Origin: Pseudodesulfovibrio indicus
Lineage (GTDB): Bacteria > Desulfobacterota > Desulfovibrionia > Desulfovibrionales > Desulfovibrionaceae
DNA length: 64,000 nt
Direction of reading: 5' to 3'
Assembly: GCF_001563225.1 (NCBI RefSeq)
Contig: NZ_CP014206.1
Coordinates: 2,294,001-2,358,000, forward strand
In this document: positions 27,330 through 34,982 of the stretch, piece after piece
Position numbering within the stretch: position 1 is the stretch's first letter
Layout of the letters: each line of letters opens with the position of its first letter
Translations under genes and position numbers: made by a program
The notes under the pieces: generated by a model
What the model was told of the DNA's origin: nothing
Database searches by the model: none
Seen by the model: the letters and a program-made list of their open reading frames with translations, nothing else

Positions 27330-27638
27330 ATGGCCGACTTTCCGATTACCGAGCGGATCCCGTCAGATCTGGCAACGCTCCTGGAGCGTTTTTTCGACGT
27401 CGCCCGCCAGGATATCGAATCGATGCGCGCCGCCCTGGACAATGCTGATTTCGACGAGTTGGTCCGTCTCGGCCACACGGTCAAGGGGACGGGCAGCGGC
27501 TACGGGTTCAAGGCCATGGGGCCCATAGGCCACGCCATCGAGCAAGCCGCCCTGGCCCGAGACCCCGAAGGGGTCCTGCAAGGCGTGGACACCCTGCGCC
27601 ATTACCTGGATACGGTCCAGGTCGAATTCGAAGACTGA
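27330..27638 (+). CDS. Stand-alone histidine phosphotransfer (Hpt) protein
   Basis: A 102-residue four-helix Hpt protein with the phosphoacceptor histidine in RLGHTVKGTGSGYGF (His49), matching the HxxKG consensus. It would relay phosphate between a hybrid kinase and a response regulator; none is adjacent. It is divergent from the MltC-like gene, with 118 bp of AT-rich intergenic sequence between them, and convergent with ADTH synthase. Confidence 0.88.
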   Translation: MADFPITERIPSDLATLLERFFDVARQDIESMRAALDNADFDELVRLGHTVKGTGSGYGFKAMGPIGHAIEQAALARDPEGVLQGVDTLRHYLDTVQVEFED

Positions 27639-27758
27639 TCCCACCCGAAAACGGTTCCCCATTCACGCAGCAGGCGAATCCGAACACGCGGTTTCCGAGG
27701 GAACCCGGTCTTGACGCGCGTCCGCGTTCCGGCCTGGCCATAGGCCGGGCCGACGCAA

Positions 27759-27799
27759 ATCCTTTGGGAAGGCGGCGCGGTTCCGCCTCCCCAAAGGAT
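27759..27799. terminator. Terminator between Hpt and ADTH synthase genes
   Basis: ATCCTTTGGGAAGGCGG (27759-27775) pairs over 17 bp with CCGCCTCCCCAAAGGAT (27783-27799), with one mismatch and a 7-base loop. It sits 10 bases after the ADTH synthase stop on the minus strand. The rest of the 27639-27809 gap shows no gene. Confidence 0.7.
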
Positions 27800-27809
27800 C
27801 GTCGAGAGC

Positions 27810-28601
27810 CTAGAGCAGCTCCATGGCCGCGTCCACGCTCCAGTCCTCGTGCACGACCTTGTTCAGGGCGGCCACGATCTTGGCCGGGGTGGGGTGCTGG
27901 AAGATGTTCCGGCCCACGGACAGGCCGGAGCCGCCCGCCTGGATGGAGTCGTAAACCATCTGCACCAGGTCGCGCTCGCTTTCGAGCTTGGGGCCGCCCG
28001 CGATGACCACCGGCACGCAGCAGCCGTCCACCACGCGCGAGAAGGACTCGGGGTCGCCGGTGTAGTTGACCTTGACGATGTCCGCGCCGAGCTCCACGCC
28101 CACGCGGGCGCAGTGAGCGACCACGCTCTCGTCATACTCGTTCTGGATCTTGGGGCCGCGCGCGTACATCATGGCCAGCACCGGCATGCCCCATTCGGAG
28201 GCCTCGGAGCAGAGCGCGCCGAGGTCCGCGAGCATCTGCGGCTCGGTCTCGTCGCCCAGGTTGACGTGCACGGACACGGCGTCCGCGCCGAGCTTGAGGG
28301 CGTCGGTCACGGTGCCGACCAGGGTCTTGGCGTTGGGGAAGGGGGAGAGCGAGGTGGAGGCGGACAGGTGGATGATCAGGCCGATGTCCTTGCCGCCCGC
28401 GCGGTGGGAGCAGCGGGGGATGCCCTTGTGCATGAGCATGGCGTTGGCGCCGCCTTCGGCCACCTGGTTGACGGCCTCGCGCATGTCCACGATGCCGTAG
28501 ATGGGGCCGACGGTCACGCCGTGGTCCATGGGGACCACGATGGTCCGGCCGTTGTTGCGGTTCATGATCCGTTCCAGACGAATGGCTTTTCCGAGATGCA
28601 T
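27810..28601 (-). CDS. 2-amino-3,7-dideoxy-D-threo-hept-6-ulosonate (ADTH) synthase
   Basis: This 263-residue class I (Schiff-base) aldolase of the DhnA/FbaB family matches ADTH synthase, the first enzyme of the archaeal-type route to 3-dehydroquinate from 6-deoxy-5-ketofructose 1-phosphate and aspartate semialdehyde. Desulfovibrionales use this route instead of DAHP synthase (established knowledge). Motifs are [13 protein letters not shown] near the N-terminus, [12 protein letters not shown], and the Schiff-base lysine in [13 protein letters not shown] (Lys177). Fructose-bisphosphate aldolase is the alternative, but the upstream Phe/Tyr leader peptide argues strongly for aromatic biosynthesis. 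The 5' leader carries an attenuator. Confidence 0.88.
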   Translation of the reverse strand: MHLGKAIRLERIMNRNNGRTIVVPMDHGVTVGPIYGIVDMREAVNQVAEGGANAMLMHKGIPRCSHRAGGKDIGLIIHLSASTSLSPFPNAKTLVGTVTDALKLGADAVSVHVNLGDETEPQMLADLGALCSEASEWGMPVLAMMYARGPKIQNEYDESVVAHCARVGVELGADIVKVNYTGDPESFSRVVDGCCVPVVIAGGPKLESERDLVQMVYDSIQAGGSGLSVGRNIFQHPTPAKIVAALNKVVHEDWSVDAAMELL

Positions 28602-28635
28602 GGCTTGCTCCTTTGTTGCCCGGGACGCGGCCCCG

Positions 28636-28671
28636 AAAAAAAAGAGGCCGCGGACTTTGCCCGCGGCCTCT
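28636..28671 (-). terminator. Attenuator terminator in the ADTH synthase leader
   Basis: A perfect 11-bp stem (AGAGGCCGCGG at 28643-28653 with CCGCGGCCTCT at 28661-28671, loop of 7) runs, on the minus strand, straight into T8 (28643-28636). It ends 35 bases before the ADTH synthase start and lies just after the Phe/Tyr leader peptide. The alternative antiterminator pairs 28704-28717 with 28663-28680, which would destroy this stem. Confidence 0.88.
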
Positions 28672-28697
28672 GTGGTTGTGAAACTTATTCTTGCAAA

Positions 28698-28775
28698 CTA
28701 GCGCACACCAAGACCGCAGGCGTTCCTGTAATAAAAGCTAAAAAAGAAAAAGAAACGGGCGGTGATGTTGTGCAT
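28698..28775 (-). CDS. Phe/Tyr-rich leader peptide of the ADTH synthase attenuator
   Basis: A 25-codon ORF encodes MHNITARFFFFFSFYYRNAC and five more residues. It has six Phe and two Tyr codons within nine, as in the classical PheA-type leader peptides. It is followed by a terminator hairpin and then by the first gene of aromatic amino acid synthesis. Stalling of a ribosome at the Phe/Tyr run would leave 28704-28717 (TGCGGTCTTGGTGTG region) free to pair with 28663-28680 and block the terminator. There is no strong ribosome site before the ATG, which is odd. Confidence 0.85.
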   Translation of the reverse strand: MHNITARFFFFFSFYYRNACGLGVR

Positions 28776-28782
28776 GCCTAGT

Positions 28783-28811
28783 GGGTATCCCCAAGGGTTC
28801 CGTGCTGTCAA
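28783..28811 (-). promoter_or_regulatory. Candidate promoter for the leader peptide and ADTH synthase
   Basis: A perfect TTGACA lies at 28811-28806 on the minus strand. At a spacing of 16-17 bases it is followed by a weak -10 region (GATACC/ATACCC, 28789-28783). Transcription would start at about 28776, almost on the leader AUG at 28775, so either the leader is translated as a leaderless mRNA or another start is used. Confidence 0.4.
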
Positions 28812-28831
28812 GTGGAGATTGGGCGACACCC

Positions 28832-29215
28832 CTAGCCGACCACGGCGGTGCACTTGAACTCGACCAGTCCGCCCAGGGGCAGTCCGGCCACCTGGATGGC
28901 GGCGCGCGCGGGCTTGTGGGCGGAGAAGTATTCGCCGTAGATGGCGTTCAGGTCCGCGAAACGGCCCATGTCCATGATGAACACGTCCACGGCCAGGACC
29001 TTGTCCAGAGAGGAACCGGCGGCCTCGACGATGGATTTCAGGTTTTCCAGGGCCTGCCGGGTCTGGGCCTTGAATCCCTCGGCCAGCTTGCCCTCGCCGG
29101 GGATGATGCCGAGCTGGCCGGAGACGAAGAGCAGGTCGCCGGACACGGTGGCCTGGGAATAGGGACCCACGGCGGCCGGGGCCTTTTCGGTATGGATGAG
29201 TTTGATATCGGACAT
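28832..29215 (-). CDS. ridA: RidA-family reactive enamine/imine deaminase
   Basis: This 127-residue protein is of the Rid/YjgF/YER057c family. It hydrolyses reactive 2-aminoacrylate and related enamines released by PLP enzymes. Signatures include AVGPYSQATVSGDLLFVSGQ near the N-terminus and the C-terminal catalytic region ARAAIQVAGLPLGGLVEFK, in which the conserved Arg is present. It starts 12 bases after the stop of the nucleoside-recognition gene, so they likely form an operon. It is upstream of the ADTH synthase attenuator on the same strand. Confidence 0.92.
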   Translation of the reverse strand: MSDIKLIHTEKAPAAVGPYSQATVSGDLLFVSGQLGIIPGEGKLAEGFKAQTRQALENLKSIVEAAGSSLDKVLAVDVFIMDMGRFADLNAIYGEYFSAHKPARAAIQVAGLPLGGLVEFKCTAVVG

Positions 29216-29227
29216 GGGTCCTCCTTG

Positions 29228-30202
29228 TCAGGCGGAAGGTTGATGGTCGGCCCACAGGACCGTTGAGCGGAACCGCTCCGGCAACCGGCGCACGACCTGG
29301 ACGATGACCGCCATGGCCACCAGGGAGAAGGCCAGGCGGCCCCAGAGCACGCCGGAAATATGCCCGCCGATGAGCATGATCAGCAGGGTATCCTCGATGA
29401 GCGAGTGGCACAAGCCCATGAAGGTCAGGGAATAGAAGATGTCCTCGCGGCCCAGTGTTCCGTTGCGCGCCTCGTTGATGATCAGCCCGCCGCCGTAGGA
29501 CAGCCCCATGGTCAGGCCGATGACCGTGATGGCCGATCCCTTGGGGCCGATGCCGATGAGCTTGAGCACGGGCCGCAACAGCCGGTTCATGAGCGCGATG
29601 ACCCCGATGGCCGAGAGCAGCCGCATGAGGGTCATGAGCACGAAGATGATGCAGGCGATGGAAGCCAGGTTCAGGAGCTGGCCAACGCCCCAGTCGGTCA
29701 GGGACGCGGCGTCGGTCTGGGCGGGTTGGAAGAGCATCACCGCGGGTTGGTCGAGCGCCCCGGTGGCCGTGTAGATATGGTGCAGCAGCCAGGCCAGGAC
29801 AAAGGCACCGACCATGCGCGAGCAGCACTGGAACAGGAAGCGCGCCCCGGAGCGGTCCGCAATGGCCGCCTCCACGGGCAGCCCGTGGGCCACGAGCATG
29901 AGCACGCCGATGATGGTCGCCTGGGCCGCGGTCAGGGGCGCGTCGCCGGAGAGCTGCGCCAGGACGATCATGCCGGTGTAGATGTTGTTGATGATCGCCG
30001 AGGCCCAGACCAGTCCCATCTCGGCGGGCAGCCCGAGCAGCCCCATGACGGGTTCGAGCGGCCAGGCCAGGTATTTGATCAGGTCGAGCTCCTGGAGGAT
30101 TTTGACCAGGATCAGGATGGGGACCATGATCTTGAACAGCTGGTAGCTCGCGCTGGCGGCGTCGCGCACGAGTTCCCTGAGGATGATGATGAATTTTGCC
30201 AC
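29228..30202 (-). CDS. Nucleoside recognition (Gate) domain membrane protein
   Basis: A 324-residue polytopic membrane protein with two Gate-type repeats, as in spore-maturation SpmA/SpmB and the FeoB/nucleoside transporter gate. Visible features include KIMVPILILVKILQELDLIK, the loop AIINNIYTGMIVL, and the second copy with GLTMGLSYGGGLIINEA. Family members are putative transporters of unresolved substrate. It is followed by ridA after 12 bases. Confidence 0.8.
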   Translation of the reverse strand: MAKFIIILRELVRDAASASYQLFKIMVPILILVKILQELDLIKYLAWPLEPVMGLLGLPAEMGLVWASAIINNIYTGMIVLAQLSGDAPLTAAQATIIGVLMLVAHGLPVEAAIADRSGARFLFQCCSRMVGAFVLAWLLHHIYTATGALDQPAVMLFQPAQTDAASLTDWGVGQLLNLASIACIIFVLMTLMRLLSAIGVIALMNRLLRPVLKLIGIGPKGSAITVIGLTMGLSYGGGLIINEARNGTLGREDIFYSLTFMGLCHSLIEDTLLIMLIGGHISGVLWGRLAFSLVAMAVIVQVVRRLPERFRSTVLWADHQPSA

Positions 30203-30235
30203 GTACCGGTTCCTTTTGCCGTGCCGATGATAAGA

Positions 30236-30433
30236 GGCTGTCGAAAAACGGCGACCTGGGTCGCTCAGTGAATTGTAGGCGAGTCATCGAGCCGTACAAG
30301 ACCTTATGACTTTGCTATGCTTCAGAAAGTGCAAACCCCCGCGTACGGGAAGTACGCTTCGGCCTTGAACTTTTTTCGCGCCGAGCCTCTCACCATTTTT
30401 GAACGGCCGCCGAATTCGATTTTTCAACACCCT
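30236..30433. repeat. MITE-like element with imperfect terminal inverted repeats
   Basis: The 347-bp gap 30203-30549 holds a 198-bp element whose ends are imperfect inverted repeats: GGCTGTCGAAAAACGGCG at the left (30236-30253) and the complement of GGTGTTGAAAAATCG...CGGCG at the right (about 30410-30433). It contains no transposase and no convincing gene. I recall similar GGCTGTCGAAAAA segments as dispersed intergenic repeats in Desulfovibrio, but copy number cannot be checked here. Confidence 0.55.
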
Positions 30434-30491
30434 GATAGGGCATCTCGGTGCAAAAGGGAAGAAGAGAGCCCCGCGTGGGCCGATGGCCCTG

Positions 30492-30526
30492 AAAAAAGGG
30501 AAGGGAGCCCCCGGAGGGACTCCCTT
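30492..30526 (-). terminator. Terminator after feoB
   Basis: AAGGGAG (30501-30507) and CTCCCTT (30520-30526) form a 7-bp stem with a 12-base C/G-rich loop. On the minus strand CCC then T6 (30497-30492) follows. It is 24 bases after the feoB stop. Confidence 0.65.
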
Positions 30527-30549
30527 TGAGGGGGATGAGGCTGTGATGG

Positions 30550-32685
30550 TTAGAGGAAGGCTTTGGATACGTTGAATGCCAGGACCGCCATGACGAAGGC
30601 CAGTCCGGTGGACCCGACCACGCTGAAGGCCGCCCAGCTCCAGCTCGACTCGCGGGCCATGGTGACCACGGTCACGAAGCAGGGCGCGTAGAGCATGGTG
30701 AAGACGATCAGGGCGACGGCCGAGGCAGGGCTGAAGGCCGGGTCGGAGACCAGCTTGTCCGCCAGGGGCTGGGAGTCCTCGACGTCCACTTCGCCCAGGG
30801 AGTATGCCGTGCCGAGGGTGGAGACGATGACTTCCTTGGCCGCCACGCCGCCGGTCAGGGCGATGTTCACGCGCCAGTTGAAGCCGGCCAGTTGGGAGAC
30901 GGGCTCCAGGGCGGTGCCGATGCGGCCCGCGATGGTGTGGTGGATGGCCTCCTCGGCCTGAATGTTGTCGATCTCCGTGATCTGCTCCTCGCTGGTGGCG
31001 GCGGCGCGCTGGGCCTCGAACTGGGCCACGCGGTCGGCGGGCAGCTCGGGGAAGGTCATCATGGCCCAGATCAGGATGGAGATGCCGAGAATGACGGTAC
31101 CGGCCTTCTTGGCGTACTCCCAGGTGCGCTCCCAGGTGTGGATCAGCACGCCCTGGAGGGTGGGCATGCGGTAGGGCGGCAGCTCCATGACGAACGGGGT
31201 GGAGTCGCCCTTGATGACCGTGGAGCGCAGGATGCGGGCCACGATCATGGCCATGGCCCAGGCGGACAGGGTGATGATCAGCATGACCGTGGCGGAATCC
31301 TCGGGGAAGAAGGCGGCTGCCAGCATCAGGAAGACCGGGACCTTGGCGCCGCAGGTCATGTACGGGGCCACGAACAGGGTGGCCAGCTTTTCCTTGGGCG
31401 AGCGCAGGGTGCGGGTGGCCATGACGCCGGGTACGGCGCAACCGCCCGCGATGCCGCCGGACACGATGAACGGGAGCACCGAAGTGCCGTGCAGGCCGAA
31501 GATCTTGAACACGCGGTCGAGCATGTAGGCCATGCGGGCGATGTAGCCGGAGTCTTCCAGGGCCGAGATCATCAGGAACATGAACATGATCAGCGGCACG
31601 AAGCCGAGCACGCCGCCCACACCGTCGATGATGCCGGAGACGATCAGGGACTGGAGATGGCCCTCGGGGATGAGTTCGGTGGCGGTGTCGCCCATCCAGC
31701 CGAACAGGGCTTCGAGCCAGCCCATGGGGATTTCGCCCACGGAAAAGGTCACCTTGTAGATGAGGTAGACGATGCCGAGCATGATCAGCGGGCCGAGAAC
31801 CCGGTGGGTCAGGACCTTGTCCATCTCGTCCGAGCGGCTTATGCGGTCCGCGCTCGAGGCGGGGTAGGTGACCACGTCCTTGATCATGGAGGCGATGAAG
31901 CCGTAGCGGTAGTCGGCGATGAGGGCGTCGGGGCGCATCTTCAGGGTCTTCTCGGTGTGCGCGCCCACCTCGCGGGCCATGGTCTCCAGTTTGTCCGACA
32001 GGGCGGTATTGGCCATCCGGCCCTTTATGATCACGTCCTCGTCGCGTTCGAGATATTTGATGCCGGCCCAGCGGGCGGGGACTTTGTCGGTCAGGAACTG
32101 CGCTTCCTCAATGAGCTTTTCCATCTCGTCCAGGACCGGGTCGAGGTCCGGGCCGTAGGAGATGTTCAGGGGCTTCCAGTCGCCTTTCTGGGCCTTGGCC
32201 ACTTCGAGGGTGGTCCGGAGCAGCTCCTTGGCGCCCTGGCCGGAGCGGGCCACGGTTTCGACCACGGCGCAGCCGGACAGCTCCTCAAGGCGGGCGCTGT
32301 CGATCTCCTTGCCGGACTTGCGGACCTCGTCCATCATGTTCAGGCCGAGGATCAGCGGCACTCCCAGCTCCAGGATCTGGACGGCCAGGTAGAGGTTCCG
32401 CTCCAGGGCGTCGGCGTTCATGATGTCGATGACCGCCTGGGGCCGGTCCTCCACCAGGAAGTTCCGGGCGACCAGCTCCTCCTGGGTGTAGGCGGTCAGG
32501 GAGTAGGTGCCGGGCAGGTCCACGAGCTCGATGGAGTCCTCGCCCGCATTGATGTGGCCGATCTTCTTCTCCACGGTCACGCCGGGCCAGTTGGCCACAT
32601 GCTGTCGCGCTCCGGTCAGGGCGTTGAACATGGTGGTCTTTCCGCAGTTGGGATTGCCCGCGATGCCGATGGTGTATTTACCCAT
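30550..32685 (-). CDS. feoB: Ferrous iron transport protein B
   Basis: This 711-residue inner-membrane Fe(II) transporter has an N-terminal GTPase domain: G1 GNPNCGKTTMFNALTG, G3 region DLPGTYSLTAYTQEE, and G4 NMMD. Two Gate domains follow, with the second region carrying IVSGGIAGGCAVPGVMATRTLR and YMTCGAKVPVFLML. The C-terminus has further spans (LYAPCFVTVVTMARE). Length is normal. It starts 4 bases after the feoA stop and ends the feo operon. Confidence 0.96.
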   Translation of the reverse strand: MGKYTIGIAGNPNCGKTTMFNALTGARQHVANWPGVTVEKKIGHINAGEDSIELVDLPGTYSLTAYTQEELVARNFLVEDRPQAVIDIMNADALERNLYLAVQILELGVPLILGLNMMDEVRKSGKEIDSARLEELSGCAVVETVARSGQGAKELLRTTLEVAKAQKGDWKPLNISYGPDLDPVLDEMEKLIEEAQFLTDKVPARWAGIKYLERDEDVIIKGRMANTALSDKLETMAREVGAHTEKTLKMRPDALIADYRYGFIASMIKDVVTYPASSADRISRSDEMDKVLTHRVLGPLIMLGIVYLIYKVTFSVGEIPMGWLEALFGWMGDTATELIPEGHLQSLIVSGIIDGVGGVLGFVPLIMFMFLMISALEDSGYIARMAYMLDRVFKIFGLHGTSVLPFIVSGGIAGGCAVPGVMATRTLRSPKEKLATLFVAPYMTCGAKVPVFLMLAAAFFPEDSATVMLIITLSAWAMAMIVARILRSTVIKGDSTPFVMELPPYRMPTLQGVLIHTWERTWEYAKKAGTVILGISILIWAMMTFPELPADRVAQFEAQRAAATSEEQITEIDNIQAEEAIHHTIAGRIGTALEPVSQLAGFNWRVNIALTGGVAAKEVIVSTLGTAYSLGEVDVEDSQPLADKLVSDPAFSPASAVALIVFTMLYAPCFVTVVTMARESSWSWAAFSVVGSTGLAFVMAVLAFNVSKAFL

Positions 32686-32689
32686 GTGT

Positions 32690-32932
32690 CTAGTCCTCCA
32701 GGGGGGTGACGGTGATGTGGTCAGCCTCGCTGTTGCGCAAGGTCAGGGTGAAGTCGCGCAGGCGCAGGGCCACCGGGTCCCGCAGGGGGGCCTTGCCGAT
32801 GACCGTCACTTCGGTGCCGGGGATCAGGCCGAGGTCGCGGATGCGGCGGCCGAGTTCCCCCTCGGCGGTCACGGTCCGGATCTTCAGCTTCTGGTTGACC
32901 TTCGCTTTACGTAAACACATGTCTTGGGCCAT
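32690..32932 (-). CDS. feoA: Ferrous iron transport protein A
   Basis: This 80-residue protein has the SH3-like fold of FeoA, needed for full activity of FeoB. The family segment is LGRRIRDLGLIPGTEVTVIG, followed by DPVALRLRDFTLTLRNSEAD. A palindromic Fur-box candidate (32957-32973) lies just upstream, in addition to the operon promoter further up. Confidence 0.92.
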   Translation of the reverse strand: MAQDMCLRKAKVNQKLKIRTVTAEGELGRRIRDLGLIPGTEVTVIGKAPLRDPVALRLRDFTLTLRNSEADHITVTPLED

Positions 32933-32956
32933 TTTACCTACCTCAAAAGCGTTAAG

Positions 32957-32973
32957 TTGAGATTCGTTATCAA
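32957..32973. promoter_or_regulatory. Candidate internal Fur box before feoA
   Basis: TTGAGATTCGTTATCAA is an imperfect palindrome (TTGA-A-CG-T-TCAA) in the short AT-rich gap between the Cys-rich gene and feoA. The resemblance to Fur operators is by eye only. Confidence 0.45.
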
Positions 32974-32990
32974 TTGGATGGCAAAAAAAA

Positions 32991-33176
32991 TTACCGAGGG
33001 CCGCAACAGTCGGACTTTTCCGGTCCGTCCTTGCTGGAGCCGCAGCACGAGCCGGACTGTCCGCAACCGGAACAGCCGCAGGAGGCCTGCTTGCTCGTGA
33101 AGGGCCTCAGGAAGCGGCGGCCCACGAAATAGGCGGCTACGCAAACAATGGCTATTACGATGATGGTATCGAGCAT
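32991..33176 (-). CDS. FeoB-associated Cys-rich membrane protein
   Basis: A 61-residue protein with one N-terminal transmembrane helix (MLDTIIVIAIVCVAAYFVGR) and a cysteine-rich tail (SCGCSGCGQSGSCCG, then KSDCCGPR) that can bind metal. This small family is found in feo operons of anaerobes (established). ATG 33176 is chosen; a longer in-frame reading begins inside the promoter. It is the first gene of the operon, upstream of feoA. Confidence 0.9.
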   Translation of the reverse strand: MLDTIIVIAIVCVAAYFVGRRFLRPFTSKQASCGCSGCGQSGSCCGSSKDGPEKSDCCGPR

Positions 33177-33222
33177 GGATTTTCCCTCAAAGTTTCGTCC
33201 GACATCCGTGCCGGACAACAAC

Positions 33223-33251
33223 TTGATAGTGATGTTGAGAATCAAAGTCAA
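33223..33251 (-). promoter_or_regulatory. feo operon promoter with overlapping Fur-box candidate
   Basis: On the minus strand TTGACT (33251-33246) is followed after exactly 17 bases by TATCAA (33228-33223). The spacer and the -10 together form the imperfect palindrome TTGAT...ATCAA (33223-33245), a good Fur-operator candidate. Iron-bound Fur there would block polymerase directly, as expected for iron uptake. Confidence 0.6.
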
Positions 33252-33414
33252 GTAGAATGAGCAAAAAAAACGGCCCTGGTGACGGGAGGGCGAAAGGCCC
33301 GGTATTGCTTGTCTTCCGGGGGTATTTATGGTCATATGATGCAGCCTGATCGGGTTGAGAACGGGGTTTGCGCCCGTTCGTTTTCAGTAACCGCAGCCGA
33401 CTACGGGGTGTCTC

Positions 33415-33618
33415 ATGGATGACGACGGAAGAGAGTTCATGGAATGGATCGAGGTCCTGGCCAAGGGCATCATTGCCGGCGCCGCCATCGGCTATCTCTT
33501 CAGCTTCACGGACCTGATGGCCCCCGGCAAGGGAGTGGTTCTCGGCGGCCTGGCGGGCTGTCTCGCCTCCATCACCTTCAAGAACCGGCAGGACGACAAG
33601 AAGGACCGGGAGAAATAA
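33415..33618 (+). CDS. Small glycine-rich membrane protein (hypothetical)
   Basis: This 67-residue protein has two short hydrophobic, Gly/Ala-rich segments (GIIAGAAIGYLFSF and GVVLGGLAGCLASITF), a glycine-zipper-like pattern, and a charged tail NRQDDKKDREK. Start at ATG 33415; an alternative ATG at 33439 has a slightly better upstream purine stretch. It is divergent from the feo operon and convergent with the polysaccharide locus. Function unknown. Confidence 0.65.
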   Translation: MDDDGREFMEWIEVLAKGIIAGAAIGYLFSFTDLMAPGKGVVLGGLAGCLASITFKNRQDDKKDREK

Positions 33619-33625
33619 TCTCCAC

Positions 33626-34969
33626 CTATTCCGGGGAGATCAGAAACGTGTTCAGGCAGAGCTGCCTGACCGAGACTTCCGGCAATCCGGGTTCCGCGCT
33701 GCGCAGGCCGTCCAACCTGCGGACCACTTCCTCCTTCCGCAATCTCGAAAATTTGTTCAGGGCGTAGCGGACCTTGCGTCCGTTCCTTCCGGGCTGGTGC
33801 GCCCGCAGCCGCTTGCTCAGATATTTCCGCCAGCATTTTGCGGTGTCCCACATCCCCAGCGGTTCGGGGACCCAGGTCCCGCGCCCTTCGCCATACCCGG
33901 CAGCCAGGTCCGCTATGGTTTCCGAAGCGCACCGGTTGACGTTTTCAAGGTAGGGGGCGAGCCGTTCGCGCAGGGCGCGGCTGGTGGCTTCGGGCATGCC
34001 GCCCTCGGCGATGCGTCCGAGCGCCTCCTGCGGGGAGGTCGCCCGGTGGCCGATGGAGGTCATCAGGGTGGCCGAGCCTTCGATGTCCTCATACGGCTCG
34101 TATTGCAGGACCAGCTTGCCCATGAGCGTGGCCTCCAGGCCGGTGGTGCAGTCGTGGTGGATGACCGCGGCGGCGGAGCTGATCCACTCCCTGGCCGACC
34201 ACTGCTTGCTGACGAAGATGTTCGCGTGGTCCGCCGTGCGGCTGCGGTAGTAGTCGGCGTTCTCGGCGGGGTGGGGCCGGATGATGATGTGGCGCTCGGG
34301 ATAGGTCCGGGCCAGCATGCGGCACAGTTCGATCATGGCCAGGGCGGTCCGTTCCTGGTGCGCGCACCGGACCTTGAGGGTCCGCAGGTGCTCCGGGTCG
34401 GTATAGACCTTCCACTCCTCCATCCTGCTCAGCATCTTGACGTAGTAGTCGAACCCCATCTCGTGGTTGAACATCCCGAAGCTGGTGTTGACCAGGATGT
34501 AGTCCTCGCCGTGCTCGCCGGTAATGGCCTCGTTGCGGTAGTAGCCGAGGAACCGCTCGGCCACCAGGTCGAAGGAGGGGTGGCCGGTGACGGGCAGGTC
34601 GCCCGCGCGATCCGCCGGGACCAGCCGGGTCATGATGTCGCGCTGCTTTTCGCCCCACAGGCAGATTTTGGTGGCGTGCTCGATGATGGCCGCGAAATTG
34701 GCCTGCATTTCGGGCGGGTCGTCCACCAGCCCCTGGCCTTCGGAGTTGACGTTCAGGACCACGCCGCCGCAGTCCAGCACGTGGCGGTTTGTCGGCACGT
34801 GCTGGTCGCTGTCGAAGTAGATGAGCGGACGGTCGGTGGACCGGATGTACGTGTTGACCATCCGGTCGCCCACCAGCGTGGGCATACCGCGCCGGGCCAG
34901 ATGGAGCGCCTGATACAGCACTCCGTCCAGTTCGCGGATCAGTATTTCCACCGGAATGGCGCAGAGCAT
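33626..34969 (-). CDS. Surface carbohydrate biosynthesis protein (CDP-glycerol-transferase-like fold)
   Basis: A 447-residue cytoplasmic protein like the surf_polysacc/'surface carbohydrate biosynthesis' family, a GT-B-like relative of CDP-glycerol glycerophosphotransferases. The motifs IVRPHPAEN-like HIIIRPHPAENADYY and VIHHDCTTGLEATLMGKLVL are the typical donor-site elements. It is the last gene of the minus-strand legionaminic operon, 14 bases after the amidotransferase gene, so it probably transfers or assembles the modified nonulosonate. The exact reaction is not known. Confidence 0.8.
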   Translation of the reverse strand: MLCAIPVEILIRELDGVLYQALHLARRGMPTLVGDRMVNTYIRSTDRPLIYFDSDQHVPTNRHVLDCGGVVLNVNSEGQGLVDDPPEMQANFAAIIEHATKICLWGEKQRDIMTRLVPADRAGDLPVTGHPSFDLVAERFLGYYRNEAITGEHGEDYILVNTSFGMFNHEMGFDYYVKMLSRMEEWKVYTDPEHLRTLKVRCAHQERTALAMIELCRMLARTYPERHIIIRPHPAENADYYRSRTADHANIFVSKQWSAREWISSAAAVIHHDCTTGLEATLMGKLVLQYEPYEDIEGSATLMTSIGHRATSPQEALGRIAEGGMPEATSRALRERLAPYLENVNRCASETIADLAAGYGEGRGTWVPEPLGMWDTAKCWRKYLSKRLRAHQPGRNGRKVRYALNKFSRLRKEEVVRRLDGLRSAEPGLPEVSVRQLCLNTFLISPE

Positions 34970-34982
34970 GGACTCTCCGGGA

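Noticed and set aside
28698..30299. Single long minus-strand frame joining the repeat, the nucleoside-recognition/RidA region and the leader peptide
   Set aside because: It is out of frame with both real genes; only its last 25 codons, after an ATG, form the credible Phe/Tyr leader.
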